Notes: a model not told the origin generated them from the sequence alone. 64,000 nucleotides of DNA from Streptomyces paludis (GCF_003344965.1 NZ_CP031194.1:2914001-2978000); one strand, 5' to 3'; positions 18,017 to 26,174 are shown, counted from the stretch's first letter. Numbers and translations: made by a program.

Positions 18017-18759
18017 CGCACAACCCAGTCGGCGGCCTCGCTGGAAGTAGTAACCACCGGCACCCCCGCCGCCCCGGCCGGCCGCCGTACGACCACCACC
18101 GGAATCCCCGCCTCCCGGGCGGCGGTGAGCTTGGGCGCGGTGGCCGCGCCGCCGCTGTCCTTGGTCACGAGGGTGTCGATACGGTGCCTTCGCAGAATGT
18201 CCCGCTCGCCGTTGAGCCCGAAAGGTCCCCGGTCCAGCAGGACGTCCATTCGGGACGGATGGGGCGGCTCCGGGGCATCCACGGACCGTACGAGGAACCA
18301 GGCCGCGTCGAGGTGCGCGAAAGCGGCGAGCCCCATCCGCCCGGTGGTGAGGAAGACCCGGCGGGCGCCGAGGGCGGAGAGCACCTCGGCGGCCTCGGGC
18401 AGCCCGTCGGCCGGATGCCAGTCGTCGCCCGCGACCGGGACCCAGGAGGGGCGGCGCAGGGCGAGCAGGGGAACATGGGCGGTGGCGGCGGCGAGGGCCG
18501 CGTTGTGGCTGATGACGGTGGCGAAGGGATGGGTGGCGTCGATGAGCGCGTCCACCTGGTGTGCCCGGAGCCAGTGCGCGAGCCCGTCGGCACCGCCGAA
18601 CCCGCCGATACGGACGTCGCCGGGCGGCAGCGAGGGCCGGGAAACGCGCCCGGCGAGGGAACTGGTGACCTGGAGCCGGGGATCCGGAACCAGAATCTCG
18701 GCGAGACGGCGGCTCTCGGTGGTCCCCCCAAGCACAAGAACGCGAAACGGCTCACTCAT
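17995..18759 (-). CDS. cobK: Precorrin-6A reductase CobK
   Basis: A 254-residue NADPH-dependent enzyme reducing precorrin-6A to 6B. Family features are VLVLGGTTESRRLAEIL at the N-terminus, SLAGRVSRP, GGFGGADGLAHWLR, ALIDATHPFA, LLALRRPSW, VFLTTGRMGL and DTLVTKDSGG near the C-terminus. It is the only gene of this block on the minus strand between cobIJ and cbiD; its 3' end overlaps that of cobIJ by 22 bases, and its ATG is 17 bases from the divergent cbiD start, so the two must share a compact control region. Confidence 0.95.
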   Translation of the reverse strand: MSEPFRVLVLGGTTESRRLAEILVPDPRLQVTSSLAGRVSRPSLPPGDVRIGGFGGADGLAHWLRAHQVDALIDATHPFATVISHNAALAAATAHVPLLALRRPSWVPVAGDDWHPADGLPEAAEVLSALGARRVFLTTGRMGLAAFAHLDAAWFLVRSVDAPEPPHPSRMDVLLDRGPFGLNGERDILRRHRIDTLVTKDSGGAATAPKLTAAREAGIPVVVVRRPAGAAGVPVVTTSSEAADWVVRQLSGSG

Positions 18760-18776
18760 CGACGACGGAACTCCCT

Positions 18777-19922
18777 TTGACTACTGACGGCGGCGGCGGA
18801 TCCGCGTCCGGCGGCGCGGCGGGCGGACGAGGTGCCCAACTCAAACACACCGGCCTGCGCCCCGGCTGGACGACCGGCGCGTGCGCGACGGCGGCGACGA
18901 AGGCCGCGTACACGGCGCTGCTGACGGGCGGGTTCCCCGACCCGGTGACCATCGAGCTGCCGAAGGGCCAGACCCCGTCCTTCGCGCTGGCGAAGGAGCG
19001 CCTGACGGCGGGACCGGACCGGTCCGCGATGGCGGCGGTGGTGAAGGACGCGGGCGACGACCCGGACGTCACCCACGGCGCGCTGATCCGCGCCACGGTC
19101 CGCCTGTTGCCGCCGGACAGCGGCGTCGTCTTCCGGGCGGGCCCGGGCGTGGGTACGGTGACGCGCCCCGGCCTGCCGCTGGAGGTCGGCGAGCCGGCGA
19201 TCAACCCCGTACCCCGGCAGCTGATGCGCGCTCATGTGGCGGAGGTGGCGGCCCGGTACGGCGGCACGGGCGATGTCGAGATCACGGTCTCCGTGGACCA
19301 CGGCGAGGAGATCGCCCGCTCCACGTGGAACCCGAGGCTGGGCATCCTGGGCGGCCTCTCCATCCTGGGCACGACGGGCATCGTCGTGCCGTACTCCTGC
19401 TCGGCATGGATCGACTCCATCAGGCGGGGCGTGGACGTGGCCCGCGCGGCGGGCCGTACGCACGTGGCCGCGTGCACGGGCTCGACGTCCGAGAAGACGG
19501 TCCTGGCGACCTACGCCCTCCCCGAGGACGCGCTCCTGGACATGGGCGACTTCGCGGGCGCGGTCCTCAAGTACCTCCGCCGCCACCCGGTGGACCGCCT
19601 CACCATCTGCGGCGGCTTCGCCAAACTCTCCAAACTGGCAGCCGGCCACCTGGACCTCCACTCGGCCCGCTCCCAGGTCAACAAGGACTTCCTGGCCACC
19701 CTGGCCACCGAGGCCGGCGCGCCCCCATCCCTGGCAGCCCAAATAACCACAGCCAACACGGGCCTGGAGGCCCTGCGCCTCTGCGAATCACAGGGCATCC
19801 CCCTGGGCAACACAGTCGCAGCACGAGCCCGCACCGAAGCCCAAGCAGTCCTACGGGAAGCGCCGGTGGAGGTCGACGTGATCTGCATCGACAGAGCAGG
19901 CACGGTGGTGGGCCGCTCCTGA
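18777..19922 (+). CDS. cbiD: Cobalt-precorrin-5B C1-methyltransferase CbiD
   Basis: A 381-residue CbiD-family SAM methyltransferase. Motifs include LRPGWTTGACATAATKAAYT at residues ~28-47, GAGxGTVTRPGL-like GPGVGTVTRPGLPL, EITVSVDHGEEIA, WNPRLGILGGLSILGTTG, VPYSCSAWIDSIRRG, CTGSTSE and FAKLSKLAAGHLDLHS. CbiD is the C1-methylase of the early-cobalt route; here it replaces CobF amid oxygen-dependent CobG/CobN genes. The start is a TTG at 18777, directly behind the divergent cobK ATG; a Gly/Ser/Ala-rich leader of ~20 residues precedes the conserved part. CRISPR array 2 begins only 15 bases after the stop. Confidence 0.93.
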   Translation: MTTDGGGGSASGGAAGGRGAQLKHTGLRPGWTTGACATAATKAAYTALLTGGFPDPVTIELPKGQTPSFALAKERLTAGPDRSAMAAVVKDAGDDPDVTHGALIRATVRLLPPDSGVVFRAGPGVGTVTRPGLPLEVGEPAINPVPRQLMRAHVAEVAARYGGTGDVEITVSVDHGEEIARSTWNPRLGILGGLSILGTTGIVVPYSCSAWIDSIRRGVDVARAAGRTHVAACTGSTSEKTVLATYALPEDALLDMGDFAGAVLKYLRRHPVDRLTICGGFAKLSKLAAGHLDLHSARSQVNKDFLATLATEAGAPPSLAAQITTANTGLEALRLCESQGIPLGNTVAARARTEAQAVLREAPVEVDVICIDRAGTVVGRS

Positions 19923-19936
19923 CCGGCACCGTGCCC

Positions 19937-20574
19937 CGCGTGCCCCGCGTGCGCGGGGGAGCACCGCTGGAACAACCTGGCCGACCTCGCACGCCTCGGA
20001 CTATCCCCGCACACGCGGGGAAGCGCGCTGTCCCGACGCACGGCCTCGCGGCCCGGCCGGACCATTCCCGCACACGCGGGAAGCAACGCACGCTGATCGC
20101 CGGGGATGTCAAGGGCGAGGGACCATCCCCACACGCGCGGGGAGCACACGTGCCCGGCGAACAGGACGCAGCCGTCGCCGGGACCATCCCTGCACGCGCG
20201 GGGAGCACACCCACCAGCCGACCTGCCGGCCCACAAAGTAGGGACCATCCCCGCACACGCGGGGAGCACTCGGTCCACCCGTCGAGCCAGCGGCGGGCGA
20301 GGGGACCATCCCCGCACACGCGGGGAGCACAGGCAGCGCGGCCGGGTGAGGTAGCCGCGAACGGGACCGTCCCCGCACGCGCGGGGAGCACGGCACCTGG
20401 CAGGCCACGCTGACCGACTTCCCGGGACCATCCCCGCACGCGCGGGGAGCACATCCGCCTCGATCATCGCGCGCCAGCGCCGCAGGGACCATCCCCGCAC
20501 GCGCGGGGAGCACTTCAGTGTTCCGAAGACCGGCTTGATTCCCGAGGGACCATCCCCGCACGCGCGGGGAGCAC
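19937..20574. CRISPR. CRISPR array 2, type I-E-like, 11 repeats, no adjacent cas genes
   Basis: Repeats of 28 bases (29 with one more G in most copies) on a 61-base period end at 19965, 20025, 20086, 20147, 20208, 20269, 20330, 20391, 20452, 20513 and 20574, with ten spacers of about 33 bases. On the plus strand a repeat begins GGACCATCCCCGCACG and ends CGCGGGGAGCAC. The three leftmost copies are badly degenerate (single-base insertions, AAGCGC or AAGCAAC at their ends), the middle five vary at one to three positions, and the rightmost two or three are identical. The leader and young end are therefore on the right and crRNA is read on the minus strand, away from cobM. It shares its 3' half, but not its 5' half, with array 1. 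Confidence 0.97.
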
Positions 20575-20662
20575 GCTGCCCGACCCGCGACCCTACGCCC
20601 CGCCAACACCCCCCACGCCCAGTTTCACCGAAACCGGCATTCCGCCCGCGACAGGGCATTCC

Positions 20663-21433
20663 TCAGCACGCGTGGTCGTCCCCCGGCCCCATCCCCCGGT
20701 CCCGCGTCGTCGAGTAAAGGTGGCTGTCGCGGAACTGTTCCGCGCCCAGCGTGCGGCCCACCAGGATGACCGCCGTGCGGACCACGCCGGCCTCGCGGAT
20801 GCGGTCCGCGATGTCGGCGAGGGTGCCGCGGAGGACAAGTTCGTCGGGGCGGGAGGCCATCGCGACGACCGCGGCCGGGCAGTCGGGGCCGTAGTGCGGG
20901 AGGAGTTCGGCGACGACGCGGTCCGCGTAGCGCGCCGCCAGGTGCAGCACCAGCAGCGCGCCGCTGCGGCCGAGCGTGGCCAGGTCCTCGCCCGCCGGCA
21001 TGGGCGTGGCCTGCTGGGCGACGCGCGTGAGGATGACCGTCTGGCCGACGGTCGGGACCGTCAGCTCCCGCTTCAGCGCGGCCGCCGCCGCCGCGAACGC
21101 CGGGACCCCCGGAATCACCTCGTACGGCACACCCGCCGCGTCCAGCCGCCGCATCTGCTCCGCGACGGCGCTGAAGACCGAGGGGTCGCCGGAGTGGAGC
21201 CGGGCCACGTCGTGGCCCTCCTGGTGCGCGCGCACCAGCTCCGCCGTGATCCCGTCCAGATCCATCCGCGCCGTGTCGATCAGGCGCGAGTCCGGCGGGC
21301 ATTCGGCCAGCAGCTCGCGCGGGACGAGGCTGCCCGCGTACAGGCAGACCGCGCACGAGGCCAGCCGCCGCGCACCGCGCAGCGTGATCAGGTCGGCGGC
21401 GCCCGGGCCCGCGCCGATGAAGTACACCGTCAT
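20663..21433 (-). CDS. cobM: Precorrin-4 C11-methyltransferase CobM
   Basis: A 256-residue SAM-dependent tetrapyrrole methylase making precorrin-5. Conserved pieces are VYFIGAGPGAADLITLRG at residues 3-20, CLYAGSLVP, RLHSGDPSVFSAVAEQM, YEVIPGVPAF, ELTVPTVGQTVILTR and LVLHLAARYADRVV. The start is the ATG at 21433, which overlaps the cobL stop (ATGA); longer frames upstream are out-of-frame shadows of cobL. The gene is followed at about 90 bases by CRISPR array 2 in the same transcriptional direction with no clear terminator between them. Confidence 0.95.
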   Translation of the reverse strand: MTVYFIGAGPGAADLITLRGARRLASCAVCLYAGSLVPRELLAECPPDSRLIDTARMDLDGITAELVRAHQEGHDVARLHSGDPSVFSAVAEQMRRLDAAGVPYEVIPGVPAFAAAAAALKRELTVPTVGQTVILTRVAQQATPMPAGEDLATLGRSGALLVLHLAARYADRVVAELLPHYGPDCPAAVVAMASRPDELVLRGTLADIADRIREAGVVRTAVILVGRTLGAEQFRDSHLYSTTRDRGMGPGDDHAC

Positions 21434-22767
21434 CGTTCTTCTCCTGCTCCATCTGAAGGCCATTCCGCAGAGTCCTCCGAGAGACTCTTCGTCACCGCCC
21501 ACTGCGTCACCGGCATCGCCTGCCGCCACCCCGTGAACCCGCCCACCGGCACCGCGTGCGCCACCGCCAGCCGTACCAACTCCCCGCCCCGGCGCCGGTA
21601 CCACTCGGCCAGCAGCGCCTCCGACTCCAGCGTCACCGTGTTCGCCACGAGCCGGCCGCCCACCGGCAGCGCCGCCCAGCACGCGGCCAGCAGGCCCGGC
21701 ACCGTCAGTCCGCCGCCGATGAACACCGCGTCGGGGACCGGCAGTCCCGCCAGCGCGGCGGGGGCCGCGCCGGTCACCACGCGCAGGCCGGGCACGCCCA
21801 GCGCACGCGCGTTGCGGCCGATGCGCTCGGCGCGCGCCGGATCGCGTTCGACGGACACCGCCCGGCAGGAACGGTGCGTACGCATCCACTCCACCCCGAT
21901 CGAGCCCGAACCACCGCCCACGTCCCACAGCAGCTCCCCCGGCGCGGGCGCCAGCGCGCCGAGCGTCGCGGCACGCACATGGCGCTTGGTGAGCTGGCCG
22001 TCGTGCTCGTACGAGGCGTCCGGCAGCCCGGGTACGGCGCCGAGGCGCGGCGCGCCCTCCGCGCGGCGGCAGTCGACCGCCACGACGTTCAGCGGGTCAC
22101 CGGCAGGCGCCGACCAGTCCGCCGCGCTGCCCTCGACACACCGCTCGCGCTCCGCGCCCAGGGCTTCGAGTACGCGCAGCCGGCTCGGCCCGTAACCCCG
22201 CTCCCGCAGCAGCGCCGCCACCTCGGCGGGCGTCGCGGCACCGGCGCTGAGCACCAGCACCCGGCGCCCGTCGTGCAGCGCGGCGGCCAGCGTCGCGGTG
22301 GGGCGGCCGACAAGCGTGACGACCTCCGTGTCCTCCACCGGCCAGCCGAGCCGCGCGCAGGCATACGACACCGACGACGGATGCGGCAGCACCCGCAGCG
22401 CACCGGGTCCCACCTCCTCGGCCAGGGCCCGCCCGATCCCGTAGAACATCGGGTCCCCACTGGCCAGTACGGCGAGACGGCGGCCGGCGTACGCGGCCAG
22501 CAGCCGGGGTACGGCGGCCCGCAGCGGCGTCGGCCACGCGACCCGCTCACCCCCACACTCCCCAGCCCCACTACCCGTCCCCGTCCCCGGGAGCAGATCC
22601 AGCTGGCGCGGGCCGCCGATGACCACCTCGGCACGGCACAGCGCCGCCCGCGCGGCATCGGTGAGCCCGCTCCAGCCGTCGGCGCCGATCCCGACGACTG
22701 TCACACGGGCCTCATCGGCCCCGACGACTTCGCCGGACCCGTGGCCCTCGCGGGGCGGGATGCTCAC
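21430..22767 (-). CDS. cobL: Precorrin-6Y C5,15-methyltransferase (decarboxylating) CobL
   Basis: A 445-residue fusion. The N-terminal CbiE-type methylase spans ~20-220 (VTVVGIGADGWSGL, VIGGPRQLDLLPG, LASGDPMFYGIGR, VLPHPSSVSYACARLGWP); the C-terminal CbiT-type decarboxylating methylase spans ~235-445 (LTKRHVRAATLGAL, LLWDVGGGSGSIGVEWMR, VFIGGGLTVPGLL). Together they methylate C5 and C15 and decarboxylate the acetate side chain. It heads a cobL-cobM pair on the minus strand. No riboswitch-like core is visible before its start. Confidence 0.95.
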   Translation of the reverse strand: MSIPPREGHGSGEVVGADEARVTVVGIGADGWSGLTDAARAALCRAEVVIGGPRQLDLLPGTGTGSGAGECGGERVAWPTPLRAAVPRLLAAYAGRRLAVLASGDPMFYGIGRALAEEVGPGALRVLPHPSSVSYACARLGWPVEDTEVVTLVGRPTATLAAALHDGRRVLVLSAGAATPAEVAALLRERGYGPSRLRVLEALGAERERCVEGSAADWSAPAGDPLNVVAVDCRRAEGAPRLGAVPGLPDASYEHDGQLTKRHVRAATLGALAPAPGELLWDVGGGSGSIGVEWMRTHRSCRAVSVERDPARAERIGRNARALGVPGLRVVTGAAPAALAGLPVPDAVFIGGGLTVPGLLAACWAALPVGGRLVANTVTLESEALLAEWYRRRGGELVRLAVAHAVPVGGFTGWRQAMPVTQWAVTKSLSEDSAEWPSDGAGEER

Positions 22768-22900
22768 TGCCGTACACCTCAGAGCTTCTGAACTGGGAGA
22801 AAACCGACCTCGAACTCTACTTCTCCCCGCTACTGCTCCCCGCTCCCGCTCCCCGCCGAGGCATCAGCCCCCGCCCCAGCTCCCCCCGCCGCGGGAGGCG

Positions 22901-23767
22901 TCAGCGCGCCGGTTCGGCCGCCGGTCGTGCCGTCGCGCCGTCCTCGGCCGCGCGTTCCTCCTGGCCGGCCCGGAGCATCCGCTCCGCCAGCGCGCCGAAT
23001 ATCAGCCCGAAGGCAGTCCAGAGCACCGCCTGAACGGCGAGCGACGACAGCCGGAACTCCCAGAGCAGAGCCGCCGGGAAGGTCTCCGGAATGGCGTCGG
23101 TGTTCGCGGGCAGTACGAGACACGCCACGGCCACGGCCACGACGAAACCGGCACCCGCGGCGAGCGACGCGTTCCAGTTCCCCAGCCTCGGCGCGAGCCG
23201 TCGGCCCACGATGACCGCGGCGACCGCCAGCAGCACGCTCAGCAGGATCATCAGGAAGTACAGCGCGGTGCGCCGGCCGATGGTGTCCCCGTCGCCGACC
23301 GCGGGCGGGTTCGCCGGATACTTCAGGAACGGCACCAGACAGACGGTGGTGAAGGCCGCCCCGGCGATCAGCGCCGCGATCGCCCTCGGCCCGAACCGGC
23401 CGATCCGGCCCAGGCAGACGGCGAAGACCAGAGCGGCGATACCGCCCACGGCCACCCCGTACACCAGGACACCGGTGGCCAGCCCGAACGTCGACTGGAC
23501 CGGCCTGCTGACGAGATCTCCCTCCTCATCTCCATGCGAATGGCCTGCGGAATCAGCATCAGAAGCGGAATCGGAATCGGAATCGGATGAACCCTCTGCT
23601 CCGTCGCCGTGCTCATGCGCCGGCGCGGAGTTGGCCTCCTCCTGCGCGATCGAGGCCCGTATGGAGGGCTCGCCCGCGAAATAGGCCAGTCCGAACGCGA
23701 CAAGTCCGGCCAGCACGCCCGCGATCATGCCGCGGACCAGGAGGTTTCTGACGGTGGAGGCATGCAT
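22901..23767 (-). CDS. cbtA: Cobalt transporter subunit CbtA
   Basis: A 288-residue membrane protein of the CbtA family, predicted to import Co2+ together with CbtB. Five hydrophobic segments are visible, beginning with GMIAGVLAGLVAFGLAYFAG and including GVLVYGVAVGGIAALVFAVC and LYFLMILLSVLLAVAAVIVG. Between segments 1 and 2 lies a His/Asp/Ser/Glu loop (HEHGDGAEGSSDSDSDSASD, then HSHGDEEGD) well suited to metal binding and longer than usual. ALLWEFRLSSLAVQAVLW is a family signature. It follows cbtB after 21 bases and shares its riboswitch-controlled transcript. Confidence 0.92.
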   Translation of the reverse strand: MHASTVRNLLVRGMIAGVLAGLVAFGLAYFAGEPSIRASIAQEEANSAPAHEHGDGAEGSSDSDSDSASDADSAGHSHGDEEGDLVSRPVQSTFGLATGVLVYGVAVGGIAALVFAVCLGRIGRFGPRAIAALIAGAAFTTVCLVPFLKYPANPPAVGDGDTIGRRTALYFLMILLSVLLAVAAVIVGRRLAPRLGNWNASLAAGAGFVVAVAVACLVLPANTDAIPETFPAALLWEFRLSSLAVQAVLWTAFGLIFGALAERMLRAGQEERAAEDGATARPAAEPAR

Positions 23768-23788
23768 GCGCGTGATCTCCGTCAGTGG

Positions 23789-24019
23789 TCAGTGGCAGGG
23801 GAAGCCGAGCAGATGACGGCCGTCGTGCACCCACTCGTGCACCCCCGCCCCGGAGAACACCGATGTCGCGCCCTGTTCGGCACCGACGAAGTAGAGCAGC
23901 ACCAGCATCAGCGTGCCCATGAACACCGCCCACGGCAGCACCGCGCGCAGCGGGAGCGGGGTCACCGGCGTACCGGCGTCGGCGGGTGAAATGACCGGAT
24001 GCGCGATGGACTGCGCCAT
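23789..24019 (-). CDS. cbtB: Cobalt transporter subunit CbtB
   Basis: A 76-residue protein with one transmembrane helix (LPWAVFMGTLMLVLLYFVG) and the CbtB C-terminal histidine motif VHEWVHDGRHLLGFPCH, which supplies likely cobalt ligands. The ATG is preceded by AAGGAGG at eight bases, an unusually strong site that lies just downstream of the cobalamin riboswitch, as expected for riboswitch control of translation. Confidence 0.93.
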   Translation of the reverse strand: MAQSIAHPVISPADAGTPVTPLPLRAVLPWAVFMGTLMLVLLYFVGAEQGATSVFSGAGVHEWVHDGRHLLGFPCH

Positions 24020-24059
24020 GACACAACCTCCTTGGGGAACTCGCGTCCCATAAGTGGAG

Positions 24060-24215
24060 CTTTGACGACGGCCATCGGGTCTGACTCACCCGGAACCCAC
24101 CGCCTGGTACGCGGCCGGTCCCCGGCATACAGTGGCGCGACCGTGCCGGACTCTCACCGGACTTCCGTCTCGCCGTCGTGATATCGACGTGAAGGTACCG
24201 CGAACCGACAAGCGG
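24060..24215 (-). promoter_or_regulatory. Cobalamin riboswitch upstream of cbtBA
   Basis: The minus strand reads GGAAGTCCGGTGAGAGTCCG, GCACGGTCGCGCCACTGTAT and, further on, GGGTGAGTCAGACCCGATGG, the conserved parts of a cobalamin riboswitch (GCCACTG box at 24131-24137). It ends roughly 40 bases before the cbtB ribosome site. The 5' edge (GGTACCTTCACG near 24200) approaches the divergent histidine-phosphatase gene. Boundaries are approximate. Confidence 0.92.
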
Positions 24216-24252
24216 GCCAAGAGGCCCTTTGCCCAGGAGTTGGCCCCCGCGT

Positions 24253-24945
24253 ATGACCATGACCACACAGCTGTCACTGCATGTGTCCCTCATCGCCCCC
24301 GCCATCAGCCCCGCCCTGCGCGAGGCCCGCTTCGGCGAGACCGAAACCGAAACCGACCACGGCAGCGGGGACGAGAGCAACGACGGAAGCGACGACGACG
24401 GGCTTGACGCCACCGGGCTGCGCCAGGCCGAAGCCGTACGGGAGACCTTCCCCCGCGCCACCGCCCTCTACGCCTCCCCCACGCGCCGCTGCCGCCGGAC
24501 CGCTCAGGCCCTCGGCCTGACCACCGCCCCGCTGGCCGCCCTCGCGCCGTGCGCCATGGGCCGCTGGCAGGGCAGGACCCTGGACGAAGTGGCCGCCGCG
24601 GAACCGCAGTCGGTGGCCGCCTGGCTGTCCGACCCGGAGGCCGCACCCCACGGGGGAGAGTCCTTGAGCGACTTCCACACCCGCGTCGCCCACTGGCTGG
24701 ACACGGCCGGCGAGGCCCACAGCGACGGCACGACAGAAGCCGCCGGGCCCACCATGCCCCCCGCAACCGGCAGGCGCCTGCTCGTCGTGGCCGAGCCGGA
24801 CTTCATCCGCGCCGCCACCGTCCACGCCTTGGGCGCGCCTGCGCGTACGTTCTGGAGGATCGACGTACGTCCTCTGTCCGTCACCGAACTCAGCGGACGC
24901 GACGGCCGCTGGAACCTGCGCCTCGGCCGCCCGCTCCACGAGTGA
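24253..24945 (+). CDS. Histidine-phosphatase-fold protein lacking both catalytic histidines
   Basis: A 230-residue protein of the histidine phosphatase (CobC/phosphoglycerate mutase) superfamily by overall order: DATGLRQAEAVRETFPRATA, LYASPTRRCRRTAQALGL, MGRWQGRTLDEVAAAEP, HGGESLSDF. The first-strand R-H-G is absent (SLHVSLIAPAISP stands in its place) and the late S-H-G is replaced by AEP (LLVVAEPDFIRAA). The supporting Arg (SPTRR) and the GGES glutamate remain. It should therefore not have classical phosphatase activity. Its place beside cbtAB suggests a cobalamin or cobalt link, as CobC-type enzymes act on alpha-ribazole phosphate, but that is only context. The ATG follows AGGAG at 13 bases; a TTG 24 bases upstream is possible. 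An acidic insert (DHGSGDESNDGSDDD) lies near residue 37. Confidence 0.8.
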   Translation: MTMTTQLSLHVSLIAPAISPALREARFGETETETDHGSGDESNDGSDDDGLDATGLRQAEAVRETFPRATALYASPTRRCRRTAQALGLTTAPLAALAPCAMGRWQGRTLDEVAAAEPQSVAAWLSDPEAAPHGGESLSDFHTRVAHWLDTAGEAHSDGTTEAAGPTMPPATGRRLLVVAEPDFIRAATVHALGAPARTFWRIDVRPLSVTELSGRDGRWNLRLGRPLHE

Positions 24946-24979
24946 ACCCGGCGCGCCGGCCCCCGTATGTCCAGGCCCT

Positions 24980-25002
24980 CCAGGACGTACGGGACGTCCT
25001 GG
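24980..25002. terminator. Hairpin between convergent genes
   Basis: CCAGGACGT (24980-24988) pairs with ACGTCCTGG (24994-25002) around ACGGG. Related CCAGGCCCTCCAGGACGT units occur on either side (24971-24988 and about 25016-25033), so alternative foldings exist. It lies between the stops of the histidine-phosphatase-fold gene and the GlsB-type gene. Confidence 0.5.
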
Positions 25003-25038
25003 ACGTACGGAACCTCCAGGCCCTCCAGGACGTCGGAG

Positions 25039-25302
25039 TCAGCCCCGGCCCTTCACCCGGTCCAGCGCGGCGACACCCACCGCCGCCAGACCGATCTGGA
25101 TTATCAGCTCGATCCAGTCGATCCCCTTGGTGTTCGCGACTCCCAGACCCGCCGCGAGCGCCGTACCGATCAAGGCCGCGACGATGCCCACCAGAACTGT
25201 CAGCAGCACACCGATGCGCTGGCGCCCGGGCACGACGAGCCGACCCAGCACACCGATGACGATGCCGACCACGATGGCCGTGATGATGCCGGAAATCTCC
25301 AT
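25039..25302 (-). CDS. GlsB/YeaQ/YmgE-type small membrane protein
   Basis: An 87-residue protein with three hydrophobic segments: ISGIITAIVVGIVIGVLGRL, IGVLLTVLVGIVAALIGTAL and WIELIIQIGLAAVGVAAL. The GxIIGxLGRLVVPGRQ pattern is the hallmark of the transglycosylase-associated/GlsB stress-response family in the cytoplasmic membrane; its molecular function is unknown. The start is the ATG at 25302 with GGAGGGGCC just upstream; a longer frame begins inside the leader. Confidence 0.88.
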   Translation of the reverse strand: MEISGIITAIVVGIVIGVLGRLVVPGRQRIGVLLTVLVGIVAALIGTALAAGLGVANTKGIDWIELIIQIGLAAVGVAALDRVKGRG

Positions 25303-25432
25303 GTCTTCTGGCCCCTCCCTCTCGTCCCTCTCGCACAACCGCTACGGATAGTGGTCTCTGCCAAGACGTCTGCCCGCCGTGAACCCATCCAGTCCCGTCC
25401 AACCAATGATTGCGAGTGTTCGCCAGTTCGGT

Positions 25433-26044
25433 TTAGGTTCCGGCAGCCGCGGTAGAAGACGACGTTTCGGGGCGGGTCCAGCGGGGGTCCCGGCCGGTCA
25501 GCCCGAGCAGTTCCGCGAACGGACCCGCGCCCTCCGCCACCGCCACCGGCTCCCCGAACACCCCCATGGACCGCGCCATCGGCGCCAGCGCCGCGAACTC
25601 CGCCCCGACCGCAGCCACCACCGCCGCGTCCGGCTCGTACGGCTGCCCGGTGGCCCGCGCCAGATCCCATCCGTGCACGGTCAGATCCCCGAGCGCCATC
25701 GCCCCCACCGTCCTGGCCGGCAGCCCCATCGCCCCCGACATGCCCTCCTCGGCATCCGGCGCGGCCCACGCCGCCACGAGCCGTACGGTCTCGGCGGCGA
25801 ACCGGTCGCGCCACTCACCCGTCAGCCGCTCCGGCGCGGTCCCGAAGTCGGCGTCCCGCTTGCGCGCCAGCTCCTGGAAGTTCTCCACGACCTGGAGAAG
25901 ATGCCCGACGAGCGCGTCCACGTCGTACTCACCGCACGGGGTCGCCGCGGCCAGCTGCTCATCGGTGATGCCACGGACGACGGCGACGGTCCGGTCGCCC
26001 GCCACCGCCAACAATTCGCTCAGGTTGCTGATCTTGTCGTTCAT
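25433..26044 (-). CDS. TIGR03086-type DinB/mycothiol-dependent family protein
   Basis: A 203-residue four-helix protein of the DinB-like, mycothiol-dependent maleylpyruvate isomerase N-terminal superfamily. Visible: AVVRGITDEQLAAATPCGEY near residue 22, DVDALVGHLLQVVENF, GALALGDLTVHGWDLARATG-like MALGDLTVHGWDLARATGQP. The His in VGHLL, the Glu in VVENF and HGWD are the usual metal ligands. Substrate unknown. The ATG at 26044 is 130 bases from the divergent AraC-type gene. The C-terminus (ETSSSTAAAGT) is low-complexity. Confidence 0.85.
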   Translation of the reverse strand: MNDKISNLSELLAVAGDRTVAVVRGITDEQLAAATPCGEYDVDALVGHLLQVVENFQELARKRDADFGTAPERLTGEWRDRFAAETVRLVAAWAAPDAEEGMSGAMGLPARTVGAMALGDLTVHGWDLARATGQPYEPDAAVVAAVGAEFAALAPMARSMGVFGEPVAVAEGAGPFAELLGLTGRDPRWTRPETSSSTAAAGT

Positions 26045-26174
26045 GGTGCCGACCCTAGGAAGCACCGCTCCGCACGTCTTGAACAAACGCGACACCGCCA
26101 GACCGTCGCGCACACAGCCACAGCCACAGCCGCACGCAGCCCGTACACAGCCGTACGCACGTACCCTGGGCCCC

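Noticed and set aside
19511..20659. Minus-strand frames through CRISPR array 2 (CSPRVRGWS and PARAGMVP repeats)
   Set aside because: Repeat-derived pseudo-peptides with no start site or family match.
22768..22900. A regulatory RNA between cbtA and cobL
   Set aside because: The stretch is a CTCCCCGC-type tandem repeat with no riboswitch core and no convincing hairpin with a tail.
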